A stretch of 64,000 bases of DNA from Reinekea marinisedimentorum (GCF_004341165.1 NZ_SLZR01000014.1:32091-96090); one strand, 5' to 3'; shown: positions 53,339 through 63,568, numbered from the stretch's first letter. Program-made: numbers and translations. The notes: generated by a model not told the origin, from the sequence alone.

Positions 53339-55996
53339 TCATACTTCAGTAATGATGAAGTGCTTAAAGTCTGTGTAAGGCACCGGCTTGCCAAAGTAGA
53401 AACCCTGAAAGTACTGACAGCCTAATTTGGTCAGCAGGTTCAGCTGCTCAACGTCTTCCACACCTTCAGAAATGACATCAATACTGAAGTTACGGCCCAG
53501 ATCGAGAATAGACTTCACCATGATCAGATCAGACTCATCGAACTTAATATCACGCACGAAAGAGCGGTCAATCTTGATTTCATCGATGGGCAATCCTTTC
53601 AGGTGGGTCAGTGAAGAGTAACCCGTTCCAAAATCATCCAAAGACACCCTGATGCCCAGCTTTTTAAGTTCAGTCAGCTTTTCAATGGCAACGTCAAGAT
53701 CTTCGAGCAGCGCGGTTTCGGTCACTTCCAGGGTAAGCCGTGCGTAATCAAAATTGTACGCGCCGATAATCTCAACAAAATGCTCACAGAAATCCTTTTG
53801 CCGAATCTGCTTGGCACTGAAGTTAACCGACATCCCCAGGCTTGCCGTCTCATCACTGTACTGCCACTCCTGAAGCTTGCTACAGGCGTCATTCAGAACC
53901 ACATCACCAATGGCGACAATCAGGTTTGCCTGTTCGGCGATCATGATGAAATCACACGGCGGAATCATACCCAGCTCTGGGTGGAACCAGCGCACTAAGG
54001 CCTCAGCACCAATCAGCTGCTGGTTAAAATCATATTTCGGCTGGTAGTAAACACTAAACTGGTTTTCGGAAATGGCCCGTCTAAGCTCTCGCTTGATGTC
54101 TCGCTCTCGGTTCAGTTCATCGCGCATTTCCGGGCCGAAGATGAGGCTATCGTTACGGCCATCTTTTTTCACCTTGTACAACGCCATATCCGCCATTTGG
54201 ATCAGGGCGTTGGCATCGGCATCGTCTGTCTTGAAGATCACACCACCAATGCTCACGGTAATGTAATAGTCGATTACGTTTTTGATATTTTCATGATGCA
54301 GATGAAAAACTTCACACAGAGAATCCCGTATCGATTCCGCTGTCGCCATAGCCTGCTCAGCGGCAACCTCGGCATTTTCATTCAGCTGATGCAGAATCAG
54401 AACAAACTCGTCGCCACCAAACCGGGCAACAGTATCTTCAGCGCGCAGCCGGCGATGGATTCGTTTACCCACCTCAACCAACAACTGATCGCCAACCTGA
54501 TGCCCATAGCTGTCGTTAAGCAGTTTGAATCGATCCAAATCCAAAAACAAAACCGCGCCATAAATGTTGGTCAGGCAATGATGACTGATAGCATCGGTCA
54601 AACGATCCTTCAGCATTGAACGGTTGGGTAGCTGGGTCAGCGAATCGTAGTAGGCCAGGTTTTCGATTTGCTGTTGGTTGATCTTTTCCTGAGTGACATC
54701 CTGCATAATGCCCACGACCCAGAGCGGTTTACCGTCTTCATCGTACTCAGCGACCTGACCGCGATCCCATATCCACAGTACATTGCCATCCGGACGCTTC
54801 ATCCGGAACTCAATATTGTAGGTCTCGTTGCTTTCCAGCAGGGCTGTTAGTGCCGCGTGAACTCTCGACCTGTCTTCCGCAAAGATGCAGTTATCAAATT
54901 CTTCGAAAGAGCTTTCTGAATTCAGAACACCCGTAATGCTTTCCCATTGGGCATTATGGCCGACCTCATTGGTTTGGGTGTTCCATTCCCATAGGCCTTC
55001 ACCGGAAACCTCAAAGATGCTTTCCAGTCGTTTTTCGTTCCTTTCAGCCCGGTCTTTCAGCTCTACGATTTCGGTTACATCTCTGGCAACCACGGTTATG
55101 CACAGGTTGTTCTGACGGTCTCTGAAGGGCACTTTAACGGATAGGAAGTGGCGTATTTCACCGGTATTGGCATCGGTCGAATCTTCATACACCTCTTCTG
55201 TTTTGAACTGGCGCATAACCTTACGGACATTCTCCCGAAAGAAATCTGCCTGCTGCTGATTTCCGGTAAAGTAGGCGTCATCCTTCCCGACCATAGCCTC
55301 GGGGGTTGAGTTATAAAGCTGAGCAACGGTTTCATTACAAAAAATAAAATTACCGTCGTAATTCTTGGCGACCACAGGGTCTGGAATAGCATTGAGCACA
55401 TCCGTCAACAACTGGTTTCGCGAAATGAATTTACGGAAGCCATGCAACACCAGAGCCAGCTGAAGTACGCCACAGATCAGCAGTAAAACAATGACAGCAC
55501 CTTCGGGTGTATTGAACTTGCGCAACGGGTCTGAAGCCCTGTTAATTTCATCCTGTTCCAGGGCTGAAACCAAGTGAGATCGGGCAATAATATAGTTACT
55601 CAGCACATTGGCTGAAATACCCTCTGGCTTAGCGGCCTGTTGTGCCTGTCTTAAATCTGCAACCGATTCGGTAAAGTTTTCAAAAAGCGATGCTGGCACA
55701 TGGGTAGCGGATTCCAGACGGTTAATTTCCTCGGTAAGCTGCGCCACTTCCAGCCAGATAGCAGCCGACTCTGGTGCGCCCAGAGCTTGCCCGGGAACGA
55801 CAAACCCCAGACGCAAAAACTCATGATCGAGTTGGGTAAACAGCATCTGATGCTTGCCAATAAATAGGCCTTCCCCGCGTGCAAACAGCCCAAAACCGAT
55901 GAATAGCAGACCAAGGAACAGGATGGAGTTAAAAAACAGGATAACGCCCATTGAAGAGCGCGAGAAATATCCGGAAAGGTTACCAATTTTACCCAT
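53339..55996 (-). CDS. Membrane PAS-PAS-GGDEF-EAL protein
   Basis: 885 residues. Two membrane helices (about 16-38 and 168-190) enclose a periplasmic helical region. Two PAS domains follow (about 200-310 and 325-435), then GGDEF (about 450-610; intact ARFGGDEFVLIL with an RAED inhibitory site five residues before it) and EAL (about 625-880; EALVRWFHP, LEVTETALLED, LDDFGTGYSSL, EGVEDVEQL). Both halves keep their catalytic residues, so it could make and degrade c-di-GMP; often the EAL activity dominates. ATG at 55996. It converges with the DUF1566 gene. Confidence 0.92.
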   Translation of the reverse strand: MGKIGNLSGYFSRSSMGVILFFNSILFLGLLFIGFGLFARGEGLFIGKHQMLFTQLDHEFLRLGFVVPGQALGAPESAAIWLEVAQLTEEINRLESATHVPASLFENFTESVADLRQAQQAAKPEGISANVLSNYIIARSHLVSALEQDEINRASDPLRKFNTPEGAVIVLLLICGVLQLALVLHGFRKFISRNQLLTDVLNAIPDPVVAKNYDGNFIFCNETVAQLYNSTPEAMVGKDDAYFTGNQQQADFFRENVRKVMRQFKTEEVYEDSTDANTGEIRHFLSVKVPFRDRQNNLCITVVARDVTEIVELKDRAERNEKRLESIFEVSGEGLWEWNTQTNEVGHNAQWESITGVLNSESSFEEFDNCIFAEDRSRVHAALTALLESNETYNIEFRMKRPDGNVLWIWDRGQVAEYDEDGKPLWVVGIMQDVTQEKINQQQIENLAYYDSLTQLPNRSMLKDRLTDAISHHCLTNIYGAVLFLDLDRFKLLNDSYGHQVGDQLLVEVGKRIHRRLRAEDTVARFGGDEFVLILHQLNENAEVAAEQAMATAESIRDSLCEVFHLHHENIKNVIDYYITVSIGGVIFKTDDADANALIQMADMALYKVKKDGRNDSLIFGPEMRDELNRERDIKRELRRAISENQFSVYYQPKYDFNQQLIGAEALVRWFHPELGMIPPCDFIMIAEQANLIVAIGDVVLNDACSKLQEWQYSDETASLGMSVNFSAKQIRQKDFCEHFVEIIGAYNFDYARLTLEVTETALLEDLDVAIEKLTELKKLGIRVSLDDFGTGYSSLTHLKGLPIDEIKIDRSFVRDIKFDESDLIMVKSILDLGRNFSIDVISEGVEDVEQLNLLTKLGCQYFQGFYFGKPVPYTDFKHFIITEV

Positions 55997-56256
55997 ATGT
56001 AAACCAAATCAGCTTCCAACCCAATTTAGTTTAGACGAAATTGAATACTTTTAAGGAATCTGCAAGGCTGAATACACATTTTCTGCAGTAAAACACACCT
56101 AATTATTTCGTATCCGCAACAGTCATACTCATTTTTACTATTTAAAATCGGATGTAACGACTGATAGTATTCAATTTGATTATATTACAAAGTGAGTTAT
56201 TTTCGGGCTGTAGTAGTGGCGCTATCTATAATAGGCGCAGATAAGGGAGCAGGCAC

Positions 56257-57162
56257 ATGTCAAAAACGGAACTATTCAGCAACGGGAACAATCAACCAGC
56301 ACTGATCATTGAAGGTGGTGCCATGCGCGGAATATTTGCCGCCGGGGTGCTTGATTGCTTTATGGCAAATGATTTTCGCCCTTTCCATTCCGCCTATGGC
56401 GTTTCTTCCGGCTCTACAAACATGGCCTCGTATCTGGCAGGCCAACCCGGACGTAACCGTAAAATTATTACCGACCTGTCGTGCCGGCCAGACTTCATCA
56501 ACGCCGGCAAGTTTTTGCGGGGAGGTCACTATATTGATCTCGACTGGTTATGGCAGGTGGTCGATAAAGAGCACCCTCTCGATACCAGAGCGCTGTCGAA
56601 CCAGCCTACTGCGTTCTATGCCGTTGTCACAAACGTAGTAACCGGAAAGCCCGAATACTTAATGCCGGCCGGAAACACGGCTAACGATCTGCTTAAGGCC
56701 TCGTGCGCGGTGCCGATTGCCTATCGCCGTTTTCCCCGCTACGGCCAAAAGCAGTTCGCTGACGGCGGCATTGGAGATTCGATTCCGGTTATAGAAGCTT
56801 ATAATCGCGGTGCCCGACACATCGTTGTGGTTTTATCCCGCTCCGGCGGTTACCGGAAATCGCCGGTGAAAACCCCTGCGGTTGTGCGTAAGGTGATGAA
56901 AGATTATCCGATGCTCGCCGAGGCCATTCTGCAGCGTGAGCAAAGCTATAACCGGGCAATAGACTTTATTGAGTCGCCACCTGAAGATTGCAGGCTGGAG
57001 GTGATTTCGCCTTCACAGGCTTTTAAGGTCAGCCGCACCACAACCAATGCCCACAAACTGGCCAATGGCTACAACATGGGCTTCCGGGCTGCAGAGCAGT
57101 TTCTGGCATCAACGCCACTGTTCAGCCCGGTTACAATGGAAGAAGGTGCTGCCCTTGCCTGA
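56257..57162 (+). CDS. Patatin-like phospholipase
   Basis: 301 residues. The oxyanion loop GGAMRGIFAAGVLD, nucleophile elbow GVSSGS (GxSxG) and DGGIGDSIPV with the catalytic Asp are all present. The sequence is closest to the YjjU-type bacterial patatins. These are cytosolic or membrane-associated lipid acyl hydrolases with poorly known substrates. ATG at 56257 with AAGGGAG upstream. Single gene, convergent with the aminopeptidase gene. Confidence 0.88.
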   Translation: MSKTELFSNGNNQPALIIEGGAMRGIFAAGVLDCFMANDFRPFHSAYGVSSGSTNMASYLAGQPGRNRKIITDLSCRPDFINAGKFLRGGHYIDLDWLWQVVDKEHPLDTRALSNQPTAFYAVVTNVVTGKPEYLMPAGNTANDLLKASCAVPIAYRRFPRYGQKQFADGGIGDSIPVIEAYNRGARHIVVVLSRSGGYRKSPVKTPAVVRKVMKDYPMLAEAILQREQSYNRAIDFIESPPEDCRLEVISPSQAFKVSRTTTNAHKLANGYNMGFRAAEQFLASTPLFSPVTMEEGAALA

Positions 57163-57182
57163 GCAGCACCACTGAGAGGCGT

Positions 57183-58538
57183 TTACGCGCTGTATCGTGC
57201 CTGCAGCGCAGCAAATACCGCGCGAATACCCATAGCCTCGCCACCTTTCGGACGGCCTGGACGAACACGGTCATTCCAGGCACCGACATCGAAGTGCACC
57301 CAGTTGGAATTTTCAACGAAGTTTTTCAGGAACAAAGCCGCTGTGATAGAACCACCAAATGGCGTGCCACTGGCATTCACCAGATCAGATATTGAGCCCT
57401 TCATAAAGCTGGCATAACCTTCGTGCAATGGCAGTTGCCAAATCGCATCATCGGCCTGCTTAGCACCGTCACGCAGCTGATCTGAAAAGTTGTCATCGGT
57501 TGAATAGAAACCCGGTACTTCCAGGCCCAGCGCCACGCGAGCTGCACCGGTCAGGGTCGCAAAATCGATGATCAGGTCCGGGGATTCTGCATCGGCTTCT
57601 GCAAGTGCATCGCACAACACCAGACGGCCTTCGGCATCGGTATTATCAATCTCGACCGTCAGCCCTTTGCGGGTTTTTACTATATCGCCCGGCCTGAAGG
57701 CCTTACTGCCGATGGCATTTTCAGCTGCCGCCACCAGTACTCTAAGCCGTACCGGTAGCTTATGCGCCATAATCAGTTGTGCCAGCCCCAAAACATGCGC
57801 GGCACCACCCATGTCTTTCTTCATCAGCCGCATACCCTGCGCCGGTTTTAAATCCAAACCACCGCTGTCGAAGCAAATGCCTTTACCGACCAAAGTCAGT
57901 TTAGGGTGCTGTTCATCGCCCCAGTTCAGTTCCAGTAACCTTGGCGCATGAACCGAAGCCCGGCCAACCATATGAATCGTCGGGTAATTCTGTTTCAGCA
58001 AGGCGTCGCCAACCACCTCTTTGAAGCCGGCGCGGTATTCCGAGGCCAGTTTTTGCATCGCCTTTGCCAGATGCTCCGGCATCATATCGGCGGCCGGGGT
58101 ATTGATCAGGTCGCGGGTCAGATTAACCGCGGCCACCTGGTACACCACCGAGTTATATACCTTGTCATCTTCAATAAACAACGTTGGTTGCTCGATGGCA
58201 TCCTTCAAATAGGGGGTAAAGCGGTATTGAGCCAGCGCCCAACCTAAGGCTGCGGCCTTCTGCTGCTCTGCAGTGCCCTCAAGATAGTACGAGCTTGCGG
58301 GCAGACTGACGGCCAGCTCCGATAGGCTCCAGATAGAATCTACATCTTCAACCACAACAATGACAAAACCAGGTAAGCCATTGGCATCCGGTATCAGGCG
58401 GCTTCCCGGTGTTTTAAAGCCACTGTGCATCAACCAGTTACAGGTAAACTCAGTCTGCTCTTTAAACCACTCATCGTAAGCCTCAACAGACATCAATTTA
58501 ATTGGTATGCCGTTTTTACCAAGTTGCAAGTTAACCAT
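57183..58538 (-). CDS. M17 leucyl aminopeptidase-family protein
   Basis: 451 residues. The signature NTDAEGRLVLCDAL and the metal-binding KGICFDSGGLDLKP and MKKDMGGAA segments of M17 di-zinc aminopeptidases are intact. It is nearer to the PepB-like branch than to PepA. The enzyme removes N-terminal residues from peptides in the cytosol. The ATG at 58538 has AGGA upstream; the longer frame beginning at 58616 has no good site. It lies downstream of thiQ on the same strand, with a gap of about 117 bases. Confidence 0.88.
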   Translation of the reverse strand: MVNLQLGKNGIPIKLMSVEAYDEWFKEQTEFTCNWLMHSGFKTPGSRLIPDANGLPGFVIVVVEDVDSIWSLSELAVSLPASSYYLEGTAEQQKAAALGWALAQYRFTPYLKDAIEQPTLFIEDDKVYNSVVYQVAAVNLTRDLINTPAADMMPEHLAKAMQKLASEYRAGFKEVVGDALLKQNYPTIHMVGRASVHAPRLLELNWGDEQHPKLTLVGKGICFDSGGLDLKPAQGMRLMKKDMGGAAHVLGLAQLIMAHKLPVRLRVLVAAAENAIGSKAFRPGDIVKTRKGLTVEIDNTDAEGRLVLCDALAEADAESPDLIIDFATLTGAARVALGLEVPGFYSTDDNFSDQLRDGAKQADDAIWQLPLHEGYASFMKGSISDLVNASGTPFGGSITAALFLKNFVENSNWVHFDVGAWNDRVRPGRPKGGEAMGIRAVFAALQARYSA

Positions 58539-58655
58539 AATTCCATCCTGTGCTTTGCTGGGTTTAACCCTGTCAATTATCCGACATAGTTTGGAGCCTC
58601 TTAGGGTCGCATGCAACCGTAAGAAAGGGGGTAACTGAGATTAACGTGAAAAGTA

Positions 58656-59336
58656 TTAGTTAGTTGGGCTAAAACCCGCTGTACTGCCTTGAGCTGTTGC
58701 TTGCTGATGCCAATGACTGGATGACCTGGCCTGCAGAATAGAATCGACACTGGAGTTGATTTCATCCAGGTGATGGGTAACCAGAATTACCGTAGAGGCA
58801 TGTTCAGCCTGAATATCCTTGACCCAGTTGATGCCTTCGTCACGCAAGTTTTTATCCAACGATGAAAAGGGCTCATCGAGTAGTAAAACCGGTTTGTTTT
58901 GCAGGAAAACCCGGGCCAGCGCCACCCGTTGCTGTTGCCCGCCGGAAAGATCACTGGCGCGCTTCTTCAATAGTGAACCCAGACCGAATCGCTCAGCGGC
59001 CTGACGCAGTAAAGCCTGTTCAGATTCTGACAACTTAGCGTGAACGTTCAGCCCCAGGGCGATATTCTGAAAAACCGTCAGGTGCTCGAACAGATTATTT
59101 TGTTGAAACAGCACACCAAATGGGCGCTCTTTCACCGGTAAATGGTTTACTGGCTGATTATTCCAATATACGGTTCCGGACTCTGTCGGGTGAAAGCCGA
59201 GCAGTGTAGATATCAGAGTACTTTTACCAATACCACTCTCCCCGACCACAGCCATCAGTTGCCCGGTTGCCAATTCAAAGCTCCATTCAAACCGCTTATT
59301 TTCTCTGCACGCAACTAAGCGATCAGCCTTTAACAT
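58656..59336 (-). CDS. thiQ: Thiamine ABC transporter ATP-binding protein ThiQ
   Basis: 226 residues. Walker A GESGIGKSTL, Q-loop, ABC signature LSGGQQQRVALARV and Walker B PVLLLDEPFSSLD, with the switch His in VTHHLDE. The start at 59336 overlaps the end of thiP by 14 bases. The position after thiB and thiP and behind a TPP riboswitch fixes the substrate as thiamine or its phosphates. A Ser/Gln-rich tail ends the protein. Confidence 0.9.
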   Translation of the reverse strand: MLKADRLVACRENKRFEWSFELATGQLMAVVGESGIGKSTLISTLLGFHPTESGTVYWNNQPVNHLPVKERPFGVLFQQNNLFEHLTVFQNIALGLNVHAKLSESEQALLRQAAERFGLGSLLKKRASDLSGGQQQRVALARVFLQNKPVLLLDEPFSSLDKNLRDEGINWVKDIQAEHASTVILVTHHLDEINSSVDSILQARSSSHWHQQATAQGSTAGFSPTN

Positions 59337-60807
59337 GAGCTTGTTTCTCCCCGGTCCACTCGGCAATAAAAAGGATAAGCGCGCATAGTAACAGCAACAG
59401 TAATGTTAACTGCGATGCCAATACCATCTGATAGCTGCCAATCGCCTGATAAATGAGTATGGGCAGGGTAATAAAGCTGGCAGAGCCCACCATCACCCCG
59501 ACACCCAGATCACCAACAGACAACACCACAGAAAGCGCAAAGCTCCATGGCAAAATACTTCGAATGGCCGGCCAGTAAACCAGCCGAAGCTGAGTGCCGG
59601 ATGGCATACCCAGCACATCACACAACGGTGAATAACGGTTTTTATAGCTTTCTATACGGTTGCGCAACGCCGGAATAATCAACGGCATTGCCATCAGGCT
59701 GTTCACCCAGACGATGAGAACATGCGTCACCCGGAATGCAATCCCCAACCTTAGCGCCAACAGAAACAAACCGGTAATAACCACCATAACCGGTAAAATC
59801 AGCAGCCCGAAGTCTATTAACTGGGTAAAGCGGTTTTGTGAAGAAAAGGCCCGCCCCAAGGCCAACAGAATACTCAATAAGGCGCTAAAGATGGCAATTA
59901 ACAAACTGGTCAACATAGCCTCAAACAGGCGGGTTGAGCCTATCCAGCCAACAGAAAAGGCGCTGCTTGCCAGAGAATACAGCGGATACACCAGCACCAG
60001 CACCAGTAGTACGACCGTTATCACCTGAATAAAATTCGGCTGCGCCTTCTTCGGGCTTATCGACTGACGGCTGAATTCAAGCGCGCTGGCGGTTTGACGC
60101 TTAAAGGCTGCAATCACCAGAGCGATTATTGCGATATGCGCGCAGGCATAAACCACCCCGGCTTTAGGGTCGAAATCCAGCTTTAAGGCCTGAAAGATGG
60201 CGACTTCCAGGTTGGTATTCTCAGGCCCGCCACCAAGCGTTAGAACGACAGTAAAGCTGCTGAAACACAGAATAAAGATAAGCACGAAAACAGGCCGTAT
60301 CGCCTGCAACAAAACCGGAAGCTCTATCCACCTGAAAGCGTGAATCCTGCCAAACCCCATGGTACTGCCTAAGCGGTAGTATTCGCCTGAGATGTTTTCC
60401 AGCGACTGCCAGATCATGCGGATCGCGAAAGGGACGTTCAAATAAAGGTGCGCCAGCAGGATGCCCTTTAGGCTGAATACATTCAGCCAATCTGAATAGG
60501 CGGTAACCACACCAAGAATAATGACCAGCACCGGCATGATAAAGAATAAGTTCAACAGCCCCTTTAAAGCCCACTGATACTGAAAGGGTTTGCGGGCCAG
60601 TACCCATGAGAACGGCAATGCAACGACAACCGAAATAGCCGAAGAAAGCAGAGCCTGAACAATAGAAAACTGTAGAACAGAAAAAAACCAGCCATCAAAA
60701 TAGTCTCTCCAGGGCAAACCAACACCCGGGTGCAGGTACAGCCCTGCCGCACATAAAACGAATGTGAGCAGGATAAATAGTGAAACAACCCTGGAGAGCA
60801 CTGACAC
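59323..60807 (-). CDS. thiP: Thiamine ABC transporter permease ThiP
   Basis: 494 residues with about twelve membrane helices, a fused double permease. Two coupling loops are visible, GSTMGFGRIHAFRWIELPVLLQAI in the first half and CDVLGMPSGTQLRLVYWPAIRSIL in the second. GTG start at 60807, overlapping the thiB stop (TAGTG). Slightly shorter than E. coli ThiP, but complete. Confidence 0.92.
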   Translation of the reverse strand: MSVLSRVVSLFILLTFVLCAAGLYLHPGVGLPWRDYFDGWFFSVLQFSIVQALLSSAISVVVALPFSWVLARKPFQYQWALKGLLNLFFIMPVLVIILGVVTAYSDWLNVFSLKGILLAHLYLNVPFAIRMIWQSLENISGEYYRLGSTMGFGRIHAFRWIELPVLLQAIRPVFVLIFILCFSSFTVVLTLGGGPENTNLEVAIFQALKLDFDPKAGVVYACAHIAIIALVIAAFKRQTASALEFSRQSISPKKAQPNFIQVITVVLLVLVLVYPLYSLASSAFSVGWIGSTRLFEAMLTSLLIAIFSALLSILLALGRAFSSQNRFTQLIDFGLLILPVMVVITGLFLLALRLGIAFRVTHVLIVWVNSLMAMPLIIPALRNRIESYKNRYSPLCDVLGMPSGTQLRLVYWPAIRSILPWSFALSVVLSVGDLGVGVMVGSASFITLPILIYQAIGSYQMVLASQLTLLLLLLCALILFIAEWTGEKQAHVKG

Positions 60808-61790
60808 TATTGGCTAACAGCCGATCGCCATTCTTTAATCCAGCGGCTGCGGTTTTCATTCACTTCAGCACTCGGGAAATAGAGAGTCTTGGGCTGTATT
60901 AACAAGCTGAACGCTTCTGGTTTTTCAGCTTCCGGCAGAACAGGCCACATCCAGTTGGTACCTGCAAAGACATCCTGAGCGTCCTTACTGATCAGAAATG
61001 CCAGAAAGCTTTTAGCCAGTTCAGGCTGCTTCGAACTACTCAGAGCGGCGGCGGTTTCCACCTGAACGTAATGGCCTTCGCTGAATTCAGCGGCCTTGTA
61101 CTTATCGGTATCTTCCCACGTCATGTGATAGGCCGGAGACGTAACATAGCTCAGTACCATGTCTCCTTTACCTTCCAGGAATAAGGAATAGGCTTCGCTC
61201 CAGCCGGGCGTAACCGTCAGTGTTTTCTGCTTAAGCTGTTTCCAGGCCTCGTCACTGTTTTCGCCGTACACAGATTTCACCCACAGCATAAGGCCTTGCC
61301 CTGGAGTACTGATACGAGGGTCCTGATAGATAATACTCAGCTCAGAATCCTCAACCAGCTCTTTCAACGAGCCGGGAACATCCGATACTTTGGTTTCGTC
61401 ATAGATAAACGCAAAATGCCCATAGTCATAAGGTACAAACTGCTCGTCGTTAAATGCGTATGGCAGGCTTAAGTTGCTGAGCGAAAGCCCGTGATCGGCA
61501 AGAATTCCCAGGCTTTTCGTTTCTTCCAGTAACGCATCATCCAAACCAAGTACGACATCGGCCTGAGTCTGCTTACCTTCAAGCTTCAGCCGGTTCAGCA
61601 ACGAAACACCATCTTCCAGGCCAATTAGCTCGAGATCACAACCGCACTGCGCTTCAAACTTTTCTTCAATAGCTGGGCCCGGTCCCCACTCACTGGTGAA
61701 AGACTGGTAGGTATATACCGTCAACGTATCCGCAAAGCTGACTGCAGAAAGTGATGCAATGGTAAAAGGTATGAGTGAAGAAACTTTCAT
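60807..61790 (-). CDS. thiB: Periplasmic thiamine-binding protein ThiB
   Basis: 327 residues. Signal peptide to about residue 20 (SLIPFTIASLSAVSFA). The mature start DTLTVYTYQSFTSEWGPGPAIEEKFE and the middle FVPYDYGHFAFIYDETK are typical of ThiB/TbpA, which binds thiamine, TMP and TPP. First gene of thiBPQ. A TPP riboswitch lies about 95 bases upstream and a hairpin at 61801-61823 adjoins its ribosome binding site. Confidence 0.92.
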   Translation of the reverse strand: MKVSSLIPFTIASLSAVSFADTLTVYTYQSFTSEWGPGPAIEEKFEAQCGCDLELIGLEDGVSLLNRLKLEGKQTQADVVLGLDDALLEETKSLGILADHGLSLSNLSLPYAFNDEQFVPYDYGHFAFIYDETKVSDVPGSLKELVEDSELSIIYQDPRISTPGQGLMLWVKSVYGENSDEAWKQLKQKTLTVTPGWSEAYSLFLEGKGDMVLSYVTSPAYHMTWEDTDKYKAAEFSEGHYVQVETAAALSSSKQPELAKSFLAFLISKDAQDVFAGTNWMWPVLPEAEKPEAFSLLIQPKTLYFPSAEVNENRSRWIKEWRSAVSQ

Positions 61791-61800
61791 GTCTATTCCT

Positions 61801-61823
61801 GTATCAATTTAATGTATTGATAC
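61801..61823 (-). promoter_or_regulatory. Hairpin next to thiB ribosome binding site
   Basis: GTATCAAT / ATTGATAC perfect stem with 7-base loop, directly before the CAGGA site of thiB. It may be part of the riboswitch expression platform. Confidence 0.45.
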
Positions 61824-61883
61824 CGGCGTATTTGCTCAATATAAAAGCAAGAGAGGTGTCGATAGCATGACATCTACCGAGAG

Positions 61884-61992
61884 TCTGCTCCCTACGCCAG
61901 TATGAACTGGGTCAGGTTCAACGGGTTACTCTCAGCCAACCTCAATTCCTATGATCAGAAACATCTGAAAACTCAGGTTGGCACCCCGGCAA
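61884..61992 (-). ncRNA. TPP riboswitch (THI element) of thiBPQ
   Basis: On the minus strand: GGGGTGCC, a variable stem (CCAACCTGAG paired with the later GAGGTTGG), then GGCTGAGAG, CCCGTTGAACCTGA and CTGGCGTAGGGA. These are the conserved TPP-aptamer blocks in the right order. It should repress thiBPQ when TPP is plentiful. The aptamer lies between thiB and a divergent kinase gene. Confidence 0.92.
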
Positions 61993-62032
61993 GAACGGGG
62001 CATAGTCTACCTAGTTTTCAAAATACAAAAAA

Positions 62033-62842
62033 GTGCCTATGCATCTACGAACAGTGCTGGAAAAAATATATTTTGTTACCGGAGAAAACCTGTCTGTGCA
62101 GCGGGTACCAAACGCATTAACGAACCAGGTTTATAAAATCACCAGCAAACCCTCAGAAAAAATGTGGGCTTTACGGGTCAGCAAACAAATAAGCCGTGAA
62201 CTGGGCATCGACAGGGCGCGGGAAGAAAAAATACTGGATCATTTGAAAGGCAACGCCTGGGTACTGAGACCCTTCTTCTTCAATCAGGCTATTTGCCTGA
62301 CTGAATGGGTGCATGGCACACCATTTTACGTTCACTCCGTGGAGCAAATACAAAAACTGTCGCAGCTGATTCATGAGATTCATAGCCAGCCGCTGGGAGG
62401 TTTAACTCATATCCAACCAACTGAGATAGATAAACAGTTACTCCATCTTCTGAAGCGATTACCGGAAGCCACAGACTCTGCCTTTAGTAATTTACTGTTA
62501 AAAAAAATTAAACATTATGTGTTCCCGAAAAAGCTGACGCTTTGCCACCACGACCTGCACCCGGAAAACATCATAGTCTCGCAGACGCAATTAAAACTAC
62601 TCGACTGGGAGTACGCGTCACTGGGCGACCCACTGATCGATATCGCTTGCGCAATTGAAGGCTTCAAGCTCAACGGTGCCAACAAAGCCGAAATGCTCAA
62701 AGCACTTAAACTAGGTGATGAGGAAATGCAGTTACCCATTTGCCTCGTTCAGGCACTCAGTCTACTTTGGTACATGAATCGGTTCCCCAAAAGTAATTTT
62801 AATCGCCAACTGAACCTATGGATTGAGACCTGGAAGGATTAA
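62033..62842 (+). CDS. APH-fold small-molecule kinase, possibly thiamine kinase
   Basis: 269 residues, aminoglycoside/choline kinase fold. VPNALTNQVYKITSKPSEKMWALRVSK forms the nucleotide loop and lysine. LCHHDLHPENIIVS is the catalytic loop and LKLLDWEYASLGDPLIDIACAIEGF carries the metal-binding Asp. The start is GTG at 62033 or ATG at 62039, neither with a strong ribosome site. Its place divergent to thiBPQ makes a ThiK-like thiamine kinase attractive (imported thiamine to TMP). Choline or ethanolamine kinase is the alternative. Confidence 0.75.
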   Translation: MPMHLRTVLEKIYFVTGENLSVQRVPNALTNQVYKITSKPSEKMWALRVSKQISRELGIDRAREEKILDHLKGNAWVLRPFFFNQAICLTEWVHGTPFYVHSVEQIQKLSQLIHEIHSQPLGGLTHIQPTEIDKQLLHLLKRLPEATDSAFSNLLLKKIKHYVFPKKLTLCHHDLHPENIIVSQTQLKLLDWEYASLGDPLIDIACAIEGFKLNGANKAEMLKALKLGDEEMQLPICLVQALSLLWYMNRFPKSNFNRQLNLWIETWKD

Positions 62843-62848
62843 AACATC

Positions 62849-63568
62849 ATGTGTGGGTTTATATATAACGTTGCAAGCTTTCCGTTACTTGAGCCTCTAT
62901 TCGATATTGCAGGTTACGAAGAAGAACAAATCCGTGAAATACTCACTAAGCAATTCCTCAGACCAACGGATACCGTTCTTAACCTTATTCCAACCCGCTC
63001 AGGCCCTTTTATAATGCCTGCGACCTGGTGGCTTGCAACGGGAGCCGACGGCAAGATAAACCCCAAGGTTACATCCTTTAACGCTCAATCCCGCCGTTTA
63101 ACTACAGCAAAAATTCATCAGCAGAAACCCAGAAGTATCAGAAGCGTCGTATTAGCCAGTGGTTTTTGCGAATGGCAGCCCATAACCATTCAGGATGATT
63201 TACTCGACGGCGCAGTCTCAAAAACTATTCAAAAAAAGCAAATGCTTATTGAACTGTCGGACTCAAAGCTGATGCTCATGGGAGCCGTTTCAAAATTAAG
63301 ATTAAAAGCAGATGGAACACCACAGGTTAATACCGCCGTTATTACCCTACCGACCCATCCTGATTTTGCCACCATTCATGAGCAGTCATTTCCATTGTTA
63401 CTGCACGCCAGTGAGCTTACGGACTGGCTGAACCCAGAGCTTCCTATGGAGCACTTTTCACAGCTGTTACTGACAACAGAACTGCGTATGGACATTGAAA
63501 TTACTCACGTTGATCGTGATCTACATCCGCTGAGTAAACCAGACAATTTAAAAGCTAAACCGGAATGA
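62849..63568 (+). CDS. yedK: YedK/HMCES abasic-site-protecting protein
   Basis: 239 residues. SRAP domain. After Met removal Cys2 (MCGF) is the residue that crosslinks to abasic sites in single-stranded DNA. SFNAQSRR, GFCEWQ (with the conserved Glu) and HPDFATIHEQSFPLLL (with the conserved His) are all present. It shields abasic sites during replication. It lies six bases after the kinase gene, so the two may share a transcript, although no LexA box is visible. The Tyr usual in GFYEW is Cys here. Confidence 0.9.
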   Translation: MCGFIYNVASFPLLEPLFDIAGYEEEQIREILTKQFLRPTDTVLNLIPTRSGPFIMPATWWLATGADGKINPKVTSFNAQSRRLTTAKIHQQKPRSIRSVVLASGFCEWQPITIQDDLLDGAVSKTIQKKQMLIELSDSKLMLMGAVSKLRLKADGTPQVNTAVITLPTHPDFATIHEQSFPLLLHASELTDWLNPELPMEHFSQLLLTTELRMDIEITHVDRDLHPLSKPDNLKAKPE

